A stretch of 37,288 nucleotides of DNA from Bacteroidota bacterium (GTDB lineage Bacteria; Bacteroidota; Ignavibacteria; SZUA-365): NCBI GenBank assembly GCA_023432805.1, contig JAEYUG010000091.1, forward strand, positions 1 to 37,288. The letters run 5' to 3'. Shown here one piece after another: positions 8,257 through 16,026 of this stretch. The stretch's first letter is position 1. Each line of letters begins with the position of its first letter. Below the pieces are notes generated by a model that ran no database searches, was not told where the DNA came from, and was given only the letters and a program-made list of their open reading frames with translations. The position numbers and the translations under genes are program-made.

Positions 8257-10287
8257 TCAGGGAAGTACCTGTGCGACGATGCCTCCGATGGCGAGCGCAA
8301 GCACAAGCGACCCGACCCAGATGATCATGCCCTCACGTACGCCACGTTCCTTGAGCATCACCATCAGCGAGGCGACACAGGGGACGAACAGTGTGATCGT
8401 CACGAGTGCGGCCACGGTCTGATAGGGTGTCAGCGCCATGTCGTACAGTCCCGCGGCACCGAAATCCCGCCGTACCAATCCCATCACGAACGCGTTGGCG
8501 GCTTCCTTCGGAAGCTGCAGCCAGCCCGTCACCAGCGGCTCGAGCGCGTTCTGCACCGACACGAGCGCACCGGTCACTTGCAGAATGGACACGACGAGGG
8601 CGCCGGTGAAGAACCAGGGACTCGCCTCCTTCATGAAGAAATACGTCTTGTAGCCGGTCTTCTGCAGCACGTTGCCGATCTGTGGCAGGCGCATCGGTGG
8701 CAGATCCAGCAGCAGCGGCGATGTTTCGCCGGGGATGCTCTTGTTGAGCACGGTGCCGATCAACACGAGGAACCCGAAGATCACTCCGACATAGATGAGT
8801 GTGGCAGTGCCGCCCGCCGTCGCCAGCAGTGCCGCGATCACACCGAGCTGGGCGGAACAGGGAATCGCCAGCTGGAGGATCGTGGTCGCGATCGTCTTTT
8901 CACGCTGCGTGCCGAGCAGTCGGGTTGTGATCGTCGCCATGGTCACGCAGCCGAACCCGAGAATGAGGGGAATGATGGCCCGGCCGTTCAAGCCGATGTG
9001 ACGCAGGAGCCTGTCGACGATCGTTGCCAGACGCGGCAGGTAACCGCTGTCTTCCAGCACCGACAGGGCGAGATAGAAGCCCACCACCAGCGGAAGCAGC
9101 AGGAACAGGATGTACGTGAATGTCATCGTCACGGCACCGAACTCGCCGAAGAAGATGATGATCCATGGATTGTCGTAGGTGAAGGTGTAGTTCGCCGTCC
9201 GTCCGCGACCGAAGTCGACGGCCTCCCGCCAGAGGATGTTGTCGGCGCGCGTGCCCTCGTCGAAACGCCAGGCGCGCGTGTCGATCACATTGTCGTCCGC
9301 ATCGACCAGCTCGGCCTCGACGGTGGTCGCCGCATCGCGCGCGACAAAGCTCTTGATGTGGAATTCCACGATGCGGTTGCCGATCTCCCCTTCGGTGAAC
9401 CCGACGACGTCCTGTGCGACGATGACGCCGACGAAGAGGTAGACGAGATAGAGCACGCCGAGCAGGATCGGGATGCCGAAGATGGGACTCACGGCGGCAC
9501 GCCCGAAGCGCACCGACAGACGTTGCGACGTATGGGTGTCGCTGACCACGTGCGCGATGATGGCATTGACGCGGTTGCGCCGGTCGATGTAGATCTCCTC
9601 CCGGCGGGAGACGTCCGCCGGGGGAATGCCGTGCCGCGCAGCGACGATCGCGTCGCCCTCGAGCACGAGCAGCGCCTCGGCCTGCGATCCGCAGGTCTTC
9701 AGCATGTCGTGCAGCTCCGCATGCAGCGCCCTGCTCTGCTTCCCCTCGCGGGTGCGTTCGATCATGTCGTGCAGACCGTCGAGTCCCTGCCGCTTCGTCG
9801 CCACGGCACCGATGACCGGCACGCCGAGTTCCTCTTCCAGTCGCTCCAGATCCACCGCGATGTGCAGGCGTCGTGCCTCGTCGAGCAGGTTCACCACGAC
9901 GCCCACGCGCTTGCCGGCATCGATGAGCTGCTGGGTCAGGAACAGATCGCGCTCCAGATGCACGGCGTCGACGATGTTGATGACGATGTCGCCGTTGAGG
10001 ATGATGTCACGCGCAACCGTCTCCTCGTCATTGAACGACGAGATGCCGTAGATGCCCGGGGTGTCGAGCAGGTCGTAATGCAGATACGAAGCACGGGAGA
10101 TTTCCACGGTCGTGCCGGGGAAGTTCGACACGTCGACGTACATGCCGCTGAGGTAGTTGAAGACGACCGATTTGCCGACGTTGGGATTGCCGACAAGCAC
10201 GATGCTCTGCCGCTGCGCGGTGTGCATCGGGCTGTCGGTGCCGAAATGCGTGTGGGGTCGATGTTCGACGGGAGTGACGTCGTGCAT
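8257..10287 (-). CDS. feoB: Ferrous iron transporter FeoB (variant Gate motifs)
   Basis: A 676-residue inner-membrane Fe(II) transporter. The cytoplasmic GTPase domain has GNPNVGKS (G1), DTPGIYG (G3), NLLDE (G4) and ATK (G5). A GDI-like helical region leads to the membrane domain. The Gate cysteines are C447 in GFGCVTMATITTRLL and C477 in IPCSAQLGV; the usual NVPAI and ARLPVY contexts are absent, so this is a divergent FeoB subclass. C637 lies in the conserved VPCVASL segment. A hydrophilic insert of about 75 residues (about 295-372) sits between the first and second membrane helices, probably in the periplasm. It lies 15 bp after feoA in a fur-feoA-feoB operon, so Fe-dependent repression is expected. 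An internal ATG (residue 21, MHTAQRQS) is a possible alternative start. Confidence 0.95.
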   Translation of the reverse strand: MHDVTPVEHRPHTHFGTDSPMHTAQRQSIVLVGNPNVGKSVVFNYLSGMYVDVSNFPGTTVEISRASYLHYDLLDTPGIYGISSFNDEETVARDIILNGDIVINIVDAVHLERDLFLTQQLIDAGKRVGVVVNLLDEARRLHIAVDLERLEEELGVPVIGAVATKRQGLDGLHDMIERTREGKQSRALHAELHDMLKTCGSQAEALLVLEGDAIVAARHGIPPADVSRREEIYIDRRNRVNAIIAHVVSDTHTSQRLSVRFGRAAVSPIFGIPILLGVLYLVYLFVGVIVAQDVVGFTEGEIGNRIVEFHIKSFVARDAATTVEAELVDADDNVIDTRAWRFDEGTRADNILWREAVDFGRGRTANYTFTYDNPWIIIFFGEFGAVTMTFTYILFLLLPLVVGFYLALSVLEDSGYLPRLATIVDRLLRHIGLNGRAIIPLILGFGCVTMATITTRLLGTQREKTIATTILQLAIPCSAQLGVIAALLATAGGTATLIYVGVIFGFLVLIGTVLNKSIPGETSPLLLDLPPMRLPQIGNVLQKTGYKTYFFMKEASPWFFTGALVVSILQVTGALVSVQNALEPLVTGWLQLPKEAANAFVMGLVRRDFGAAGLYDMALTPYQTVAALVTITLFVPCVASLMVMLKERGVREGMIIWVGSLVLALAIGGIVAQVLP

Positions 10288-10302
10288 GGAGAATGCGCTG
10301 CG

Positions 10303-10521
10303 TCAGTCGATCGAGACGAGGATGGAGGCGGCCAGCTCGGTGCTGAGTGCGACCTCCTGCCGGCTGTGCCGCAGCACCAGCGTGCCACCGGGAAGGCGCT
10401 CGAGGCACTGCACGACGCTGCCCTCCATCAGGCCGATGCGGATGAACTGTGAACGGACGTCCCCTGCCGGCAGCGCACTGATGCGCGCCGACGTGCCCTT
10501 GCTGATATCGCTGAGTTTCAT
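10303..10521 (-). CDS. feoA: FeoA family ferrous iron transport accessory protein
   Basis: A 72-residue cytoplasmic SH3-like protein. The family pattern is visible: L.D...G..ARI..L.AG, R..F...GLMEGS.V, GGTLVLRHSRQEVALS and a final hydrophobic strand. FeoA supports Fe(II) uptake by FeoB. It sits between the Fur-family regulator (51 bp) and feoB (15 bp), all on the minus strand. No clear Shine-Dalgarno precedes the ATG, as for the other two genes of this operon, which is common in Bacteroidetes-type genomes. Confidence 0.93.
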   Translation of the reverse strand: MKLSDISKGTSARISALPAGDVRSQFIRIGLMEGSVVQCLERLPGGTLVLRHSRQEVALSTELAASILVSID

Positions 10522-10572
10522 GTTGCGAAAGGTGCTGAAGAGGTGAATCGACGTGAGGGAGGAACCGGATGG

Positions 10573-11025
10573 TCACGCATCGGACGTCTGCTCGGCGGCA
10601 CAGACGGGACAGACCCCGAAGATGTGCAGCACGGCATCGCTCAACGCAAACTGCATCGTGGAAGCCGCATCGCGCGCAAGTCTGTCCACACGTCGATCGC
10701 TGAACTCCTCGATGCGACCACATACGCGGCAGATCATGTGATGATGCGGCTCGCTCTGGTAGATCAGCTCGTACTTGGCCAGACGCTCGTCGAAGCGGTA
10801 CCGCGCGATGATGCCACACGCGGTCAGCTTGTCGAGCGTGTTGTACACGGTCGCACGCGACACCTTGCTGCCTGCGTTCTTCATGCGGAGAAAGAGCTGG
10901 TCGGCGTCGAAGTGATCGCCCACCGCAAGCACGGCGTCAAGCACTTCGAAACGCTCCGGCGTGACGCGCAGTTTCTGGCGTTTCAAGTAGTCGGTGAAGT
11001 ACGTCGCGATGTCTGGTTTCTCCAT
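10573..11025 (-). CDS. fur: Fur-family metal-responsive transcriptional repressor
   Basis: A 150-residue protein. The winged-helix DNA-binding part carries the Fur recognition segment (KVSRATVYNTLDKL). The metal region has KYEL, the triple histidine HHH (94-96), CRVC (C99, C102), RIEEF and CPVC (C139, C142), a structural zinc site. The residues equivalent to the Asp ligands oxidised in PerR appear to be Glu (in KYEL and RIEEF), so an iron-sensing Fur is more likely than a peroxide sensor; this alignment was made by eye. ATG 11025 is chosen because the longer frame (to 11091) would translate through the promoter and operator. It heads the fur-feoA-feoB operon and probably represses itself and the iron transporter when iron is sufficient. 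Confidence 0.92.
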   Translation of the reverse strand: MEKPDIATYFTDYLKRQKLRVTPERFEVLDAVLAVGDHFDADQLFLRMKNAGSKVSRATVYNTLDKLTACGIIARYRFDERLAKYELIYQSEPHHHMICRVCGRIEEFSDRRVDRLARDAASTMQFALSDAVLHIFGVCPVCAAEQTSDA

Positions 11026-11026
11026 G

Positions 11027-11049
11027 TTATTTAGATGAAATCCAAATAA
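11027..11049 (-). promoter_or_regulatory. Probable Fur operator, 10-3-10 palindrome
   Basis: TTATTTAGAT (11027-11036), GAA, ATCCAAATAA (11040-11049): the arms match at 9 of 10 positions. It lies 1 bp from the fur start codon and overlaps the -7 element and presumed transcription start of the operon. An AT-rich palindrome in this position is what an autoregulated Fur-family gene normally carries. Confidence 0.75.
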
Positions 11050-11077
11050 ACTTACGTCGATTTTCGCAGCCGAACAA
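11047..11077 (-). promoter_or_regulatory. Promoter of the fur-feoA-feoB operon
   Basis: Read on the minus strand: TTG (11077-11075), 20 nt, TAAGTTTA (11054-11047). This fits the Bacteroidetes -33/-7 pattern. The -7 element overlaps the outer edge of the palindrome. The predicted leader is shorter than 20 nt. Confidence 0.65.
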
Positions 11078-11119
11078 GTAACATAGTGCAATTCGGCGAG
11101 ACCTGCGTGTCGCGGCCAG

Positions 11120-11150
11120 TTGGATGTTCGGCGGCGTGCGGATATCTTTT
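11120..11150 (+). promoter_or_regulatory. Promoter abutting the dus start codon
   Basis: TTG (11120-11122), 20 nt, TATCTTTT (11143-11150) followed by G, an excellent -7 match. The ATG at 11154 is only 3 nt after this element, so transcription should begin at or very near the start codon (leaderless mRNA). Confidence 0.6.
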
Positions 11151-11153
11151 GCC

Positions 11154-12218
11154 ATGACCGCAGACGACTTCCGCACGCTCATCGCGCAGCCCATGCTCGC
11201 GCCGATGCTCGCCGTGACCGACATCCCCTTCCGGAGCATCTGCCGCAGCCTCGGGGCGGGACTCGTCCACACCGAAATGGTCAGCATGCGCGGCATCGTC
11301 GAAGGCGACTCCGAAGCCTTCCGCTGCGGCGTCTTCGATCCCGCCGAGCAGCCGGTCTCGGTGCAGCTCGTCGGCTCGGATCCCCGCTACGCCGCCCAGG
11401 CCGTCGCGCTGCTGCGTCCCCTCAAACCCGCGATGCTCGACCTCAACTGCGGCTGCCCCAACGATTCCATTTGCGCGGGGGGCGCGGGGTCGGCGCTGCT
11501 CGACCGCCTCGACACGATGCGCGAGGTCATCGCCGCACTCGTGCGCGCGGCGGATGTCCCGGTCAGTGTCAAGGTCCGCATGCAGGGTAGCCGCCCGGGC
11601 ATTGCGATCGGCGACATCGCCCGCGTGGTGGAGGATGGTGGCGCGAGCGCGCTCATCGTGCATGCCCGCGCCCGCACCCACCGCTACAGCCGCCCCGCCG
11701 CATGGGAAGCCATCGCCGACGCGAAGCGCGCGGTGCGGATTCCCGTCATCGGCGACGGCGACATCTTCAGCTCGCTTGACGCAGCACGCATGCGCGAGGA
11801 GACGGGCTGCGATGGCGTGATGATTGCGCGCGGCGCACTCGGCACACCGTGGATTTTCCGCGACATCGCGCACGGCAGACGCTGCGACATTCTCGCACAT
11901 GCTCCCGACAACGAGGAACTCGGCGGGATCGTCGATCGGCATCTCGACATGATCGTGCGTGAGTTCGGTCCCATCGGCGCCCTGCCGCGCATGCGGAAAC
12001 ATCTGCTCTGGTACGTGCGTCACCATGAAGGCTTCGATGCACTGCGCGCGCATGTGATGCACAGCGAAGATCCCGTCGAGATCATCGCGGCCGTTGCACG
12101 CTTCTTTGCCGGCGATCCCCGCCGCCATGCTCCCGACGCAGCGGAATTCCGCGAACGCGAGGCTTCCTTTCGCAGTCGCGTGCTCTTCTGGATGCACGTG
12201 CCCGTGACGCTCGAGTAG
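11154..12218 (+). CDS. dus: tRNA-dihydrouridine synthase (Dus family)
   Basis: A 354-residue FMN- and NADPH-dependent enzyme reducing uridine to dihydrouridine in tRNA. The TIM-barrel start LAPMLAVTDIPFR, HTEMVS, VQLVGSDP and the active-site loop DLNCGCPN (catalytic Cys101) are present. SVKVRMQ, LIVHARARTH (the usual HGRTR), IPVIGDGDIFS and GVMIARGALGTPWIF follow at family positions, then a C-terminal helical RNA-binding domain. It is most like DusB, though the paralogue cannot be fixed by eye. ATG 11154 is used; ten upstream in-frame residues would lie inside the promoter. It is divergent from fur, with both promoters in a 128-bp region, and M48 follows at 59 bp. Confidence 0.93.
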   Translation: MTADDFRTLIAQPMLAPMLAVTDIPFRSICRSLGAGLVHTEMVSMRGIVEGDSEAFRCGVFDPAEQPVSVQLVGSDPRYAAQAVALLRPLKPAMLDLNCGCPNDSICAGGAGSALLDRLDTMREVIAALVRAADVPVSVKVRMQGSRPGIAIGDIARVVEDGGASALIVHARARTHRYSRPAAWEAIADAKRAVRIPVIGDGDIFSSLDAARMREETGCDGVMIARGALGTPWIFRDIAHGRRCDILAHAPDNEELGGIVDRHLDMIVREFGPIGALPRMRKHLLWYVRHHEGFDALRAHVMHSEDPVEIIAAVARFFAGDPRRHAPDAAEFREREASFRSRVLFWMHVPVTLE

Positions 12219-12264
12219 CACGCATGCCATCCCACATTTCATCCAACGACTTCGACACAGATAC

Positions 12265-12270
12265 AGGAGA
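12265..12270 (+). promoter_or_regulatory. Ribosome binding site setting the M48 start
   Basis: AGGAGA lies 7 nt before ATG 12278, which favours this start over the upstream GTG/ATG codons and over an internal ATG at 12314. Confidence 0.6.
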
Positions 12271-12277
12271 CCCGCTC

Positions 12278-13147
12278 ATGCATTCCGTTCCAGCCCCCGT
12301 TCCGCAGCCTCCCATGACGCGCCGCCGTGTCCGCCGCCTCGCCGTGGCACGCACGGCCGCCACGCTCGTGACCGCGTCGTGGATGTTCGTCATCGCCGCA
12401 TGCGGCGTGAACATCTTTTCGGACAAGGACGACGTCAACCTCGGCCAGCAGCTCGACGCGGAGATCCGCGCCAACCCGAAGGAGTATCCGATCCTGAAGA
12501 ACCGGCCCGATGTGAAGGCCTACGTCAAGGGCATCACCGCGAGCATCCTCAACTCGCCCGAGGTCAAGAAGCGCGGGATCTACGCCTATGAGGTGGAGAT
12601 CATCCACGACGACAAGACCGTCAACGCGTTCTGCACGCCGGGCGGGTACATCTACGTGTATACGGGACTCCTGAAATTCCTCGACAACGAGGCCGCGCTT
12701 GCAGGCGTGATGGGCCATGAGATCGCACACGCCGAACTGCGACACGCCACCAAGCGCATGAGCGCCGCCTACGGCGTGCAGATCATGCTCGCCGTAGCCC
12801 TCGGCCAGAATCCCTCGATGGTCGAGCAGATCGCCGCGAACCTCTTCACCAACCTCGGCTTCCTCAAGAACAGCCGCGACGACGAGATGGAGAGCGACAA
12901 CTACAGCATGATGTACCTGCGCGGCACCGACTACTATCCCGGCGCCATCCGCTATTTCTTCGAGAAAATCGGATCGCAGGGCAAAGGCGGCACCGGCAGC
13001 TTCGAGAAGCTCTTCCTGACCCATCCACCATCGGACGAGCGGCTCAACAACGTTTCCAACAAGATGCGCGAGTGGAGCATCCCCGATCCCACCGACGCGC
13101 AGCTGTTCGCCGCCCGCTACAACGAGATGAAGCGGAAGCTGCCCTGA
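12278..13147 (+). CDS. M48-family zinc metalloprotease, predicted lipoprotein
   Basis: A 289-residue protein of the BepA/LoiP-like type that handles misfolded outer-membrane proteins in the periplasm. The N-terminus has a twin-Arg-rich basic stretch, a hydrophobic segment and a lipobox IAAC with Cys42, so it is probably lipid-anchored. The catalytic motif HEIAH (H147, E148, H151) lies in an M48 context (NAFCTPGGYIYVYTGLL, ALAGVMGHEIAH, H.T.R/K), and the third ligand is the Glu of DDEMESDNYS. The C-terminal LTHPPSDERLNNV is the usual M48 ending. The signal is long from ATG 12278 (lipobox at 42); ATG 12314 would give a more typical 30-residue signal but lacks a ribosome binding site. It is probably co-transcribed with dus. 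Confidence 0.93.
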   Translation: MHSVPAPVPQPPMTRRRVRRLAVARTAATLVTASWMFVIAACGVNIFSDKDDVNLGQQLDAEIRANPKEYPILKNRPDVKAYVKGITASILNSPEVKKRGIYAYEVEIIHDDKTVNAFCTPGGYIYVYTGLLKFLDNEAALAGVMGHEIAHAELRHATKRMSAAYGVQIMLAVALGQNPSMVEQIAANLFTNLGFLKNSRDDEMESDNYSMMYLRGTDYYPGAIRYFFEKIGSQGKGGTGSFEKLFLTHPPSDERLNNVSNKMREWSIPDPTDAQLFAARYNEMKRKLP

Positions 13148-13178
13148 ATTTCGGACTCGCACCTCCCTTGTAACGCCG

Positions 13179-13213
13179 GCGCCGCGCACGGCTTCCCCCC
13201 GCGGCTGCGGCGC
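13179..13213 (+). terminator. Weak GC-rich stem after the M48 gene
   Basis: GCGCCGC (13179-13185) can pair with GCGGCGC (13207-13213) around a long loop, 31 nt after the stop. No T-run follows. The remaining bases up to the ABC gene at 13331 show no convincing element. Confidence 0.25.
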
Positions 13214-13330
13214 GCGCTGTGGGATCGGTCGCGGTCGTGCATCTTTTCGGGGGATGGTGCGTAGAGCGGAAGGACGCTCGTTCCACGCGCATCCCTCATC
13301 CACCATCGGAAGCAGAACACGCGCAGACAC

Positions 13331-14506
13331 ATGCTTACAGTCAGCTCTCTCCGAAAGGAATTCACCAATGTCGTCGCGGTCGACGATGTGTCGTTCCAGG
13401 TCGGCCGCGGTCAGATTTTCGGACTGATCGGTCCGAATGGTGCCGGCAAGTCCACCACCATCCGCATGATCATGGATATCATCCAGCCCGATGCGGGACA
13501 GATCCTGATCGAGGGCCGGCAAACGGACGAGGCCACGAAGAACATCACCGGGTATCTGCCTGAGGAGCGCGGACTCTATCGCAAGAACAGGCTCGTCGAT
13601 GTGATCGCCTACTTCGCGGCGCTCAAGGGACTCGATCGCCGGGCGGCGCTGGCCGCCGCCGCTCCCTGGCTCGAGCGCTTCAGTCTCGAGGGCGCACTGC
13701 GTCGCAACATCGAGGAGCTGTCGAAGGGCAACCAGCAGAAGGCACAGTTCATCATCTCGGTGCTGCACGCGCCGAAGCTGCTCGTACTCGATGAGCTGTT
13801 CTCGGGTCTCGACCCCGTCAACCAGGTGCTCATGAAGGACGCGCTGATGGAGTTCAAGGCCGACAACCGTGCGATCATCTTCTCGACGCACATGATGGAA
13901 CATGCCGAGCGTCTCTGCGACGATCTGGTCATGATTCACAAGGGACACGTCGTTCTCGACGGAACGCCCGGCGAGATCAAGCGCGCACATGGCCGCAACG
14001 CGGTGCAGTTGTCGTTCTCTGGCGACGGCGGGTTTCTCGCCGATCTGCCCGGTGTTGTGCGGGCGGATGTCTCTGCGAGTTTCGCCGAGCTCGAGCTTGC
14101 CGCCGGCACCGACGGCAATGCCCTGCTCGCCGACATTCTCCCCCATGTGGATGTCAGCGCATTCGCACGCGTGGAGCCATCGCTGCATTCGATCTTCATC
14201 AACATCGTGGGGCTTCCCAGCGAGGTCGCCGCCGAAGACGAGACGCCTGTCGTGACCGCACCGCCGCCGCCCATCCTTCGCGATCCCCGCATGCGCAAGA
14301 GCATCTTCTCGCTGCTCGCGCTGCAACTGCTCGCGCTGTTCATCGTGCCGAATGCGATCCGCTTTCCGGAGACGTCGACGCGCGTGGCGGCAGTGGCGGT
14401 GCTCGTCGCGCTCGTCGTGCGCTTCGTGCAGTTCTGGAAGCTGCGGGCGCAGCTGCGTGCAGGGGCGGGCACGCAGGTTCCTTCCGGCAAGGGAGGTGCC
14501 GCATGA
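13331..14506 (+). CDS. NatA-like ABC transporter ATPase with C-terminal membrane extension
   Basis: A 391-residue protein. ATPase elements are present: Walker A GPNGAGKST (34-42), a LSKGNQQK signature (the NatA-type variant of LSGGQ), Walker B LLVLDE, the D-loop SGLDP and H-loop STHMME. After the normal end of the ATPase (about residue 300) a tail of about 90 residues contains a Pro-rich linker and two hydrophobic helices (about 322-340 and 350-366), ending in a basic segment. A membrane-embedded tail is unusual for this family. It is translationally coupled to the ABC-2 permease by an ATGA overlap and forms an exporter with it. The substrate is unknown; NatAB relatives export Na+ or xenobiotics. 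Confidence 0.92.
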   Translation: MLTVSSLRKEFTNVVAVDDVSFQVGRGQIFGLIGPNGAGKSTTIRMIMDIIQPDAGQILIEGRQTDEATKNITGYLPEERGLYRKNRLVDVIAYFAALKGLDRRAALAAAAPWLERFSLEGALRRNIEELSKGNQQKAQFIISVLHAPKLLVLDELFSGLDPVNQVLMKDALMEFKADNRAIIFSTHMMEHAERLCDDLVMIHKGHVVLDGTPGEIKRAHGRNAVQLSFSGDGGFLADLPGVVRADVSASFAELELAAGTDGNALLADILPHVDVSAFARVEPSLHSIFINIVGLPSEVAAEDETPVVTAPPPPILRDPRMRKSIFSLLALQLLALFIVPNAIRFPETSTRVAAVAVLVALVVRFVQFWKLRAQLRAGAGTQVPSGKGGAA

Positions 14507-15750
14507 TGACGCGCAAGGCATGGCAGGTCGCGCAGTGGGAATTCATCGAGCGAGCCAAGAAGAAGAGCTACATCATCGGACTCATCATCACGCCGCTGAT
14601 CATCATCGCGTTCGCGGCGCTGCCGACGCTGCTCGGCGAGGCGGTCTCAGAAAGCAGTCGCGATCAGGTGCTGGTCTACGATGAGAGCGGTGTGCTCTTC
14701 GACAGCCTGCAGACCATCGTCGAGCGTAAGTATCGCAGCGACGAGGGGGAACCGTTGATCACGATGCACCGGGTGACAACCAATGGCGGCATGCATGCTG
14801 CGAAGGCGGAGATCGACCGCAGACTGCTCGAAGACCGGGCGCTCGGTGCGCTGCTGCTTCCCGCCTCGGTGTTCGATTCGCTCGGCATCGAGTACCGGGG
14901 GCAGAACGTATCGAACATCCGCCTGCTCGAGCGTCTCGAACGGACCGTGTCGGATCTGGTTGTAGAGCGGAAGATGGAGGGCGCGGGGCTCGACGCCGGA
15001 ACCGTGCGCTCGCTGAGCAGGCGCGTGGGCATCCGCAGTGTGCGCGTGTCGGCGGAGGGCGAGACGGAGACTGGCTTTCTGCAGAGCTTCGGCCTGTCGT
15101 ATGTACTGCTGATCCTCCTGCTGATGCTCGCACTCACGTCCGGACAGCTGCTCGTGCGGAGCATGGTCGAAGAGAAGAGCAACCGGCTCGTCGAGGTACT
15201 GGTCTCATCATGCAATCCGATGGACCTGATGTTCGGCAAGATCATCGGGCTGAGCGCGCTCGGACTGCTGCAGGTCGTGGTCTGGGGCATCCTCGCTGCG
15301 ATCGTGGTGGTCGCCACCGGCGTTGAGGGACTGCCGCTCGAAAATCTCGGGCTGCTGCTGCTCTACTTCATGCTCGGATTCATCCTCTACTCGTCGATCT
15401 TCGTCACATTCGGATGCGTGGTCACCACCGAGCAGGAGGCCCAGCAGATGACGAGCTATTTGTCGATGTTCTTCACCCTTCCGCTCGTCGTGTCGTTCGT
15501 AGCCACACAAGTTCCCGACAACCCGATTCTTCGTGCAGTGACGCTCATTCCCCTGCTCACCCCGTCGATGATGATCATGCGCATTCCCGTTGTGGCACCG
15601 CCCGCCTGGGAGATCGCCCTGACACTCGGCATTCTCGTGCTGTCGATCATCGGCATGACCTGGGTGGCGGGCAAGATCTTCCGGGTCGGCATCCTGCTGA
15701 CCGGCAAACGGCCGAGTCTCGACGAGATCGTCCGTTGGATTCGTGCATAG
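14503..15750 (+). CDS. ABC-2 type transporter permease (NatB-like)
   Basis: A 415-residue inner-membrane permease starting in an ATGA overlap with its ATPase; GGAGG at 14492-14496 is the ribosome binding site. The topology is typical of ABC-2/NatB: a first helix (SYIIGLIITPLIIIAFAALP), a large extracytoplasmic domain (about 45-195), then about five helices (LSYVLLILLLMLALTSG onward). The conserved MVEEKSNRLVEVL..S coupling motif follows the second helix, and GK..GL.ALGLLQ comes next. It ends in IFRVGILLTGKRPSLDEIVRWIR, another common NatB ending. Substrate unknown. A small membrane protein gene follows at 8 bp. Confidence 0.92.
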   Translation: MMTRKAWQVAQWEFIERAKKKSYIIGLIITPLIIIAFAALPTLLGEAVSESSRDQVLVYDESGVLFDSLQTIVERKYRSDEGEPLITMHRVTTNGGMHAAKAEIDRRLLEDRALGALLLPASVFDSLGIEYRGQNVSNIRLLERLERTVSDLVVERKMEGAGLDAGTVRSLSRRVGIRSVRVSAEGETETGFLQSFGLSYVLLILLLMLALTSGQLLVRSMVEEKSNRLVEVLVSSCNPMDLMFGKIIGLSALGLLQVVVWGILAAIVVVATGVEGLPLENLGLLLLYFMLGFILYSSIFVTFGCVVTTEQEAQQMTSYLSMFFTLPLVVSFVATQVPDNPILRAVTLIPLLTPSMMIMRIPVVAPPAWEIALTLGILVLSIIGMTWVAGKIFRVGILLTGKRPSLDEIVRWIRA

Positions 15751-15758
15751 GAGACCTC

Positions 15759-15923
15759 ATGAAAGACCTCATCTTCATCATCGGACTCATAGTTGTCATC
15801 ATCATCGCCCTCAAAGTGTTTCTTTGGGCGGTGAAGACCGTGCTCATCGTCGGCGTCGTTCTTGCGATCGCCTACGGCGTCTTGCGCAGCATCGGGATCA
15901 TCCGCGCAGCGCGGAGGGAGTAG
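15759..15923 (+). CDS. Small two-helix membrane protein (54 aa)
   Basis: A 54-residue protein read from ATG 15759, with AGGAG at 15749-15753 overlapping the stop of the permease. It is almost entirely hydrophobic: LIFIIGLIVVIIIALKVFLW and TVLIVGVVLAIAYGVLRSIG form two likely transmembrane helices, followed by a basic tail (RAARRE). The 8-bp gap and the strong ribosome binding site make it a genuine third gene of the ABC exporter operon. No family is recognised; it could be an accessory subunit of the exporter. Confidence 0.75.
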   Translation: MKDLIFIIGLIVVIIIALKVFLWAVKTVLIVGVVLAIAYGVLRSIGIIRAARRE

Positions 15924-15947
15924 CGACGGGCGCCTGCGCTCCGGTCG

Positions 15948-15969
15948 GGACGGACGAGGGCGTCCGTCC
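15948..15969. repeat. Intergenic hairpin related to the 22247/25145 repeat
   Basis: GGACGGAC (15948-15955), loop GAGGGC, GTCCGTCC (15962-15969). The core GGACGAGGGCGTCC matches the reverse complement of the dispersed hairpin repeat at 13 of 14 positions. It lies 24 nt after the small membrane protein gene and may terminate the ABC operon. Confidence 0.45.
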
Positions 15970-16026
15970 TCCCGAGATTGTGTATATTGAGTGTTTGCAC
16001 AGAAATCATCTCGCACAGCGCACCCC

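Noticed and set aside
8578..10452. Plus-strand open frame of 624 codons opposite feoB and feoA
   Set aside because: FeoB and FeoA are unambiguous on the minus strand; the plus-strand frame has no recognisable feature.
10573..11025. PerR rather than Fur
   Set aside because: The positions corresponding to the redox-active Asp ligands of PerR appear to be Glu (KYEL, RIEEF), and the gene leads feoAB.
11026..11091. N-terminal extension of Fur by 22 residues
   Set aside because: It would translate the operator and promoter region, and the Fur fold starts normally at MEKPDI.
12239..14521. Minus-strand open frame of 760 codons opposite the M48 and ABC ATPase genes
   Set aside because: It is a shadow of two clear plus-strand genes with Walker and HEIAH motifs.
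15991..16026. GTG extension of Der by 12 residues
   Set aside because: The added residues are unlike any Der N-terminus; ATG 16027 begins at the conserved MATPIVAIVG.
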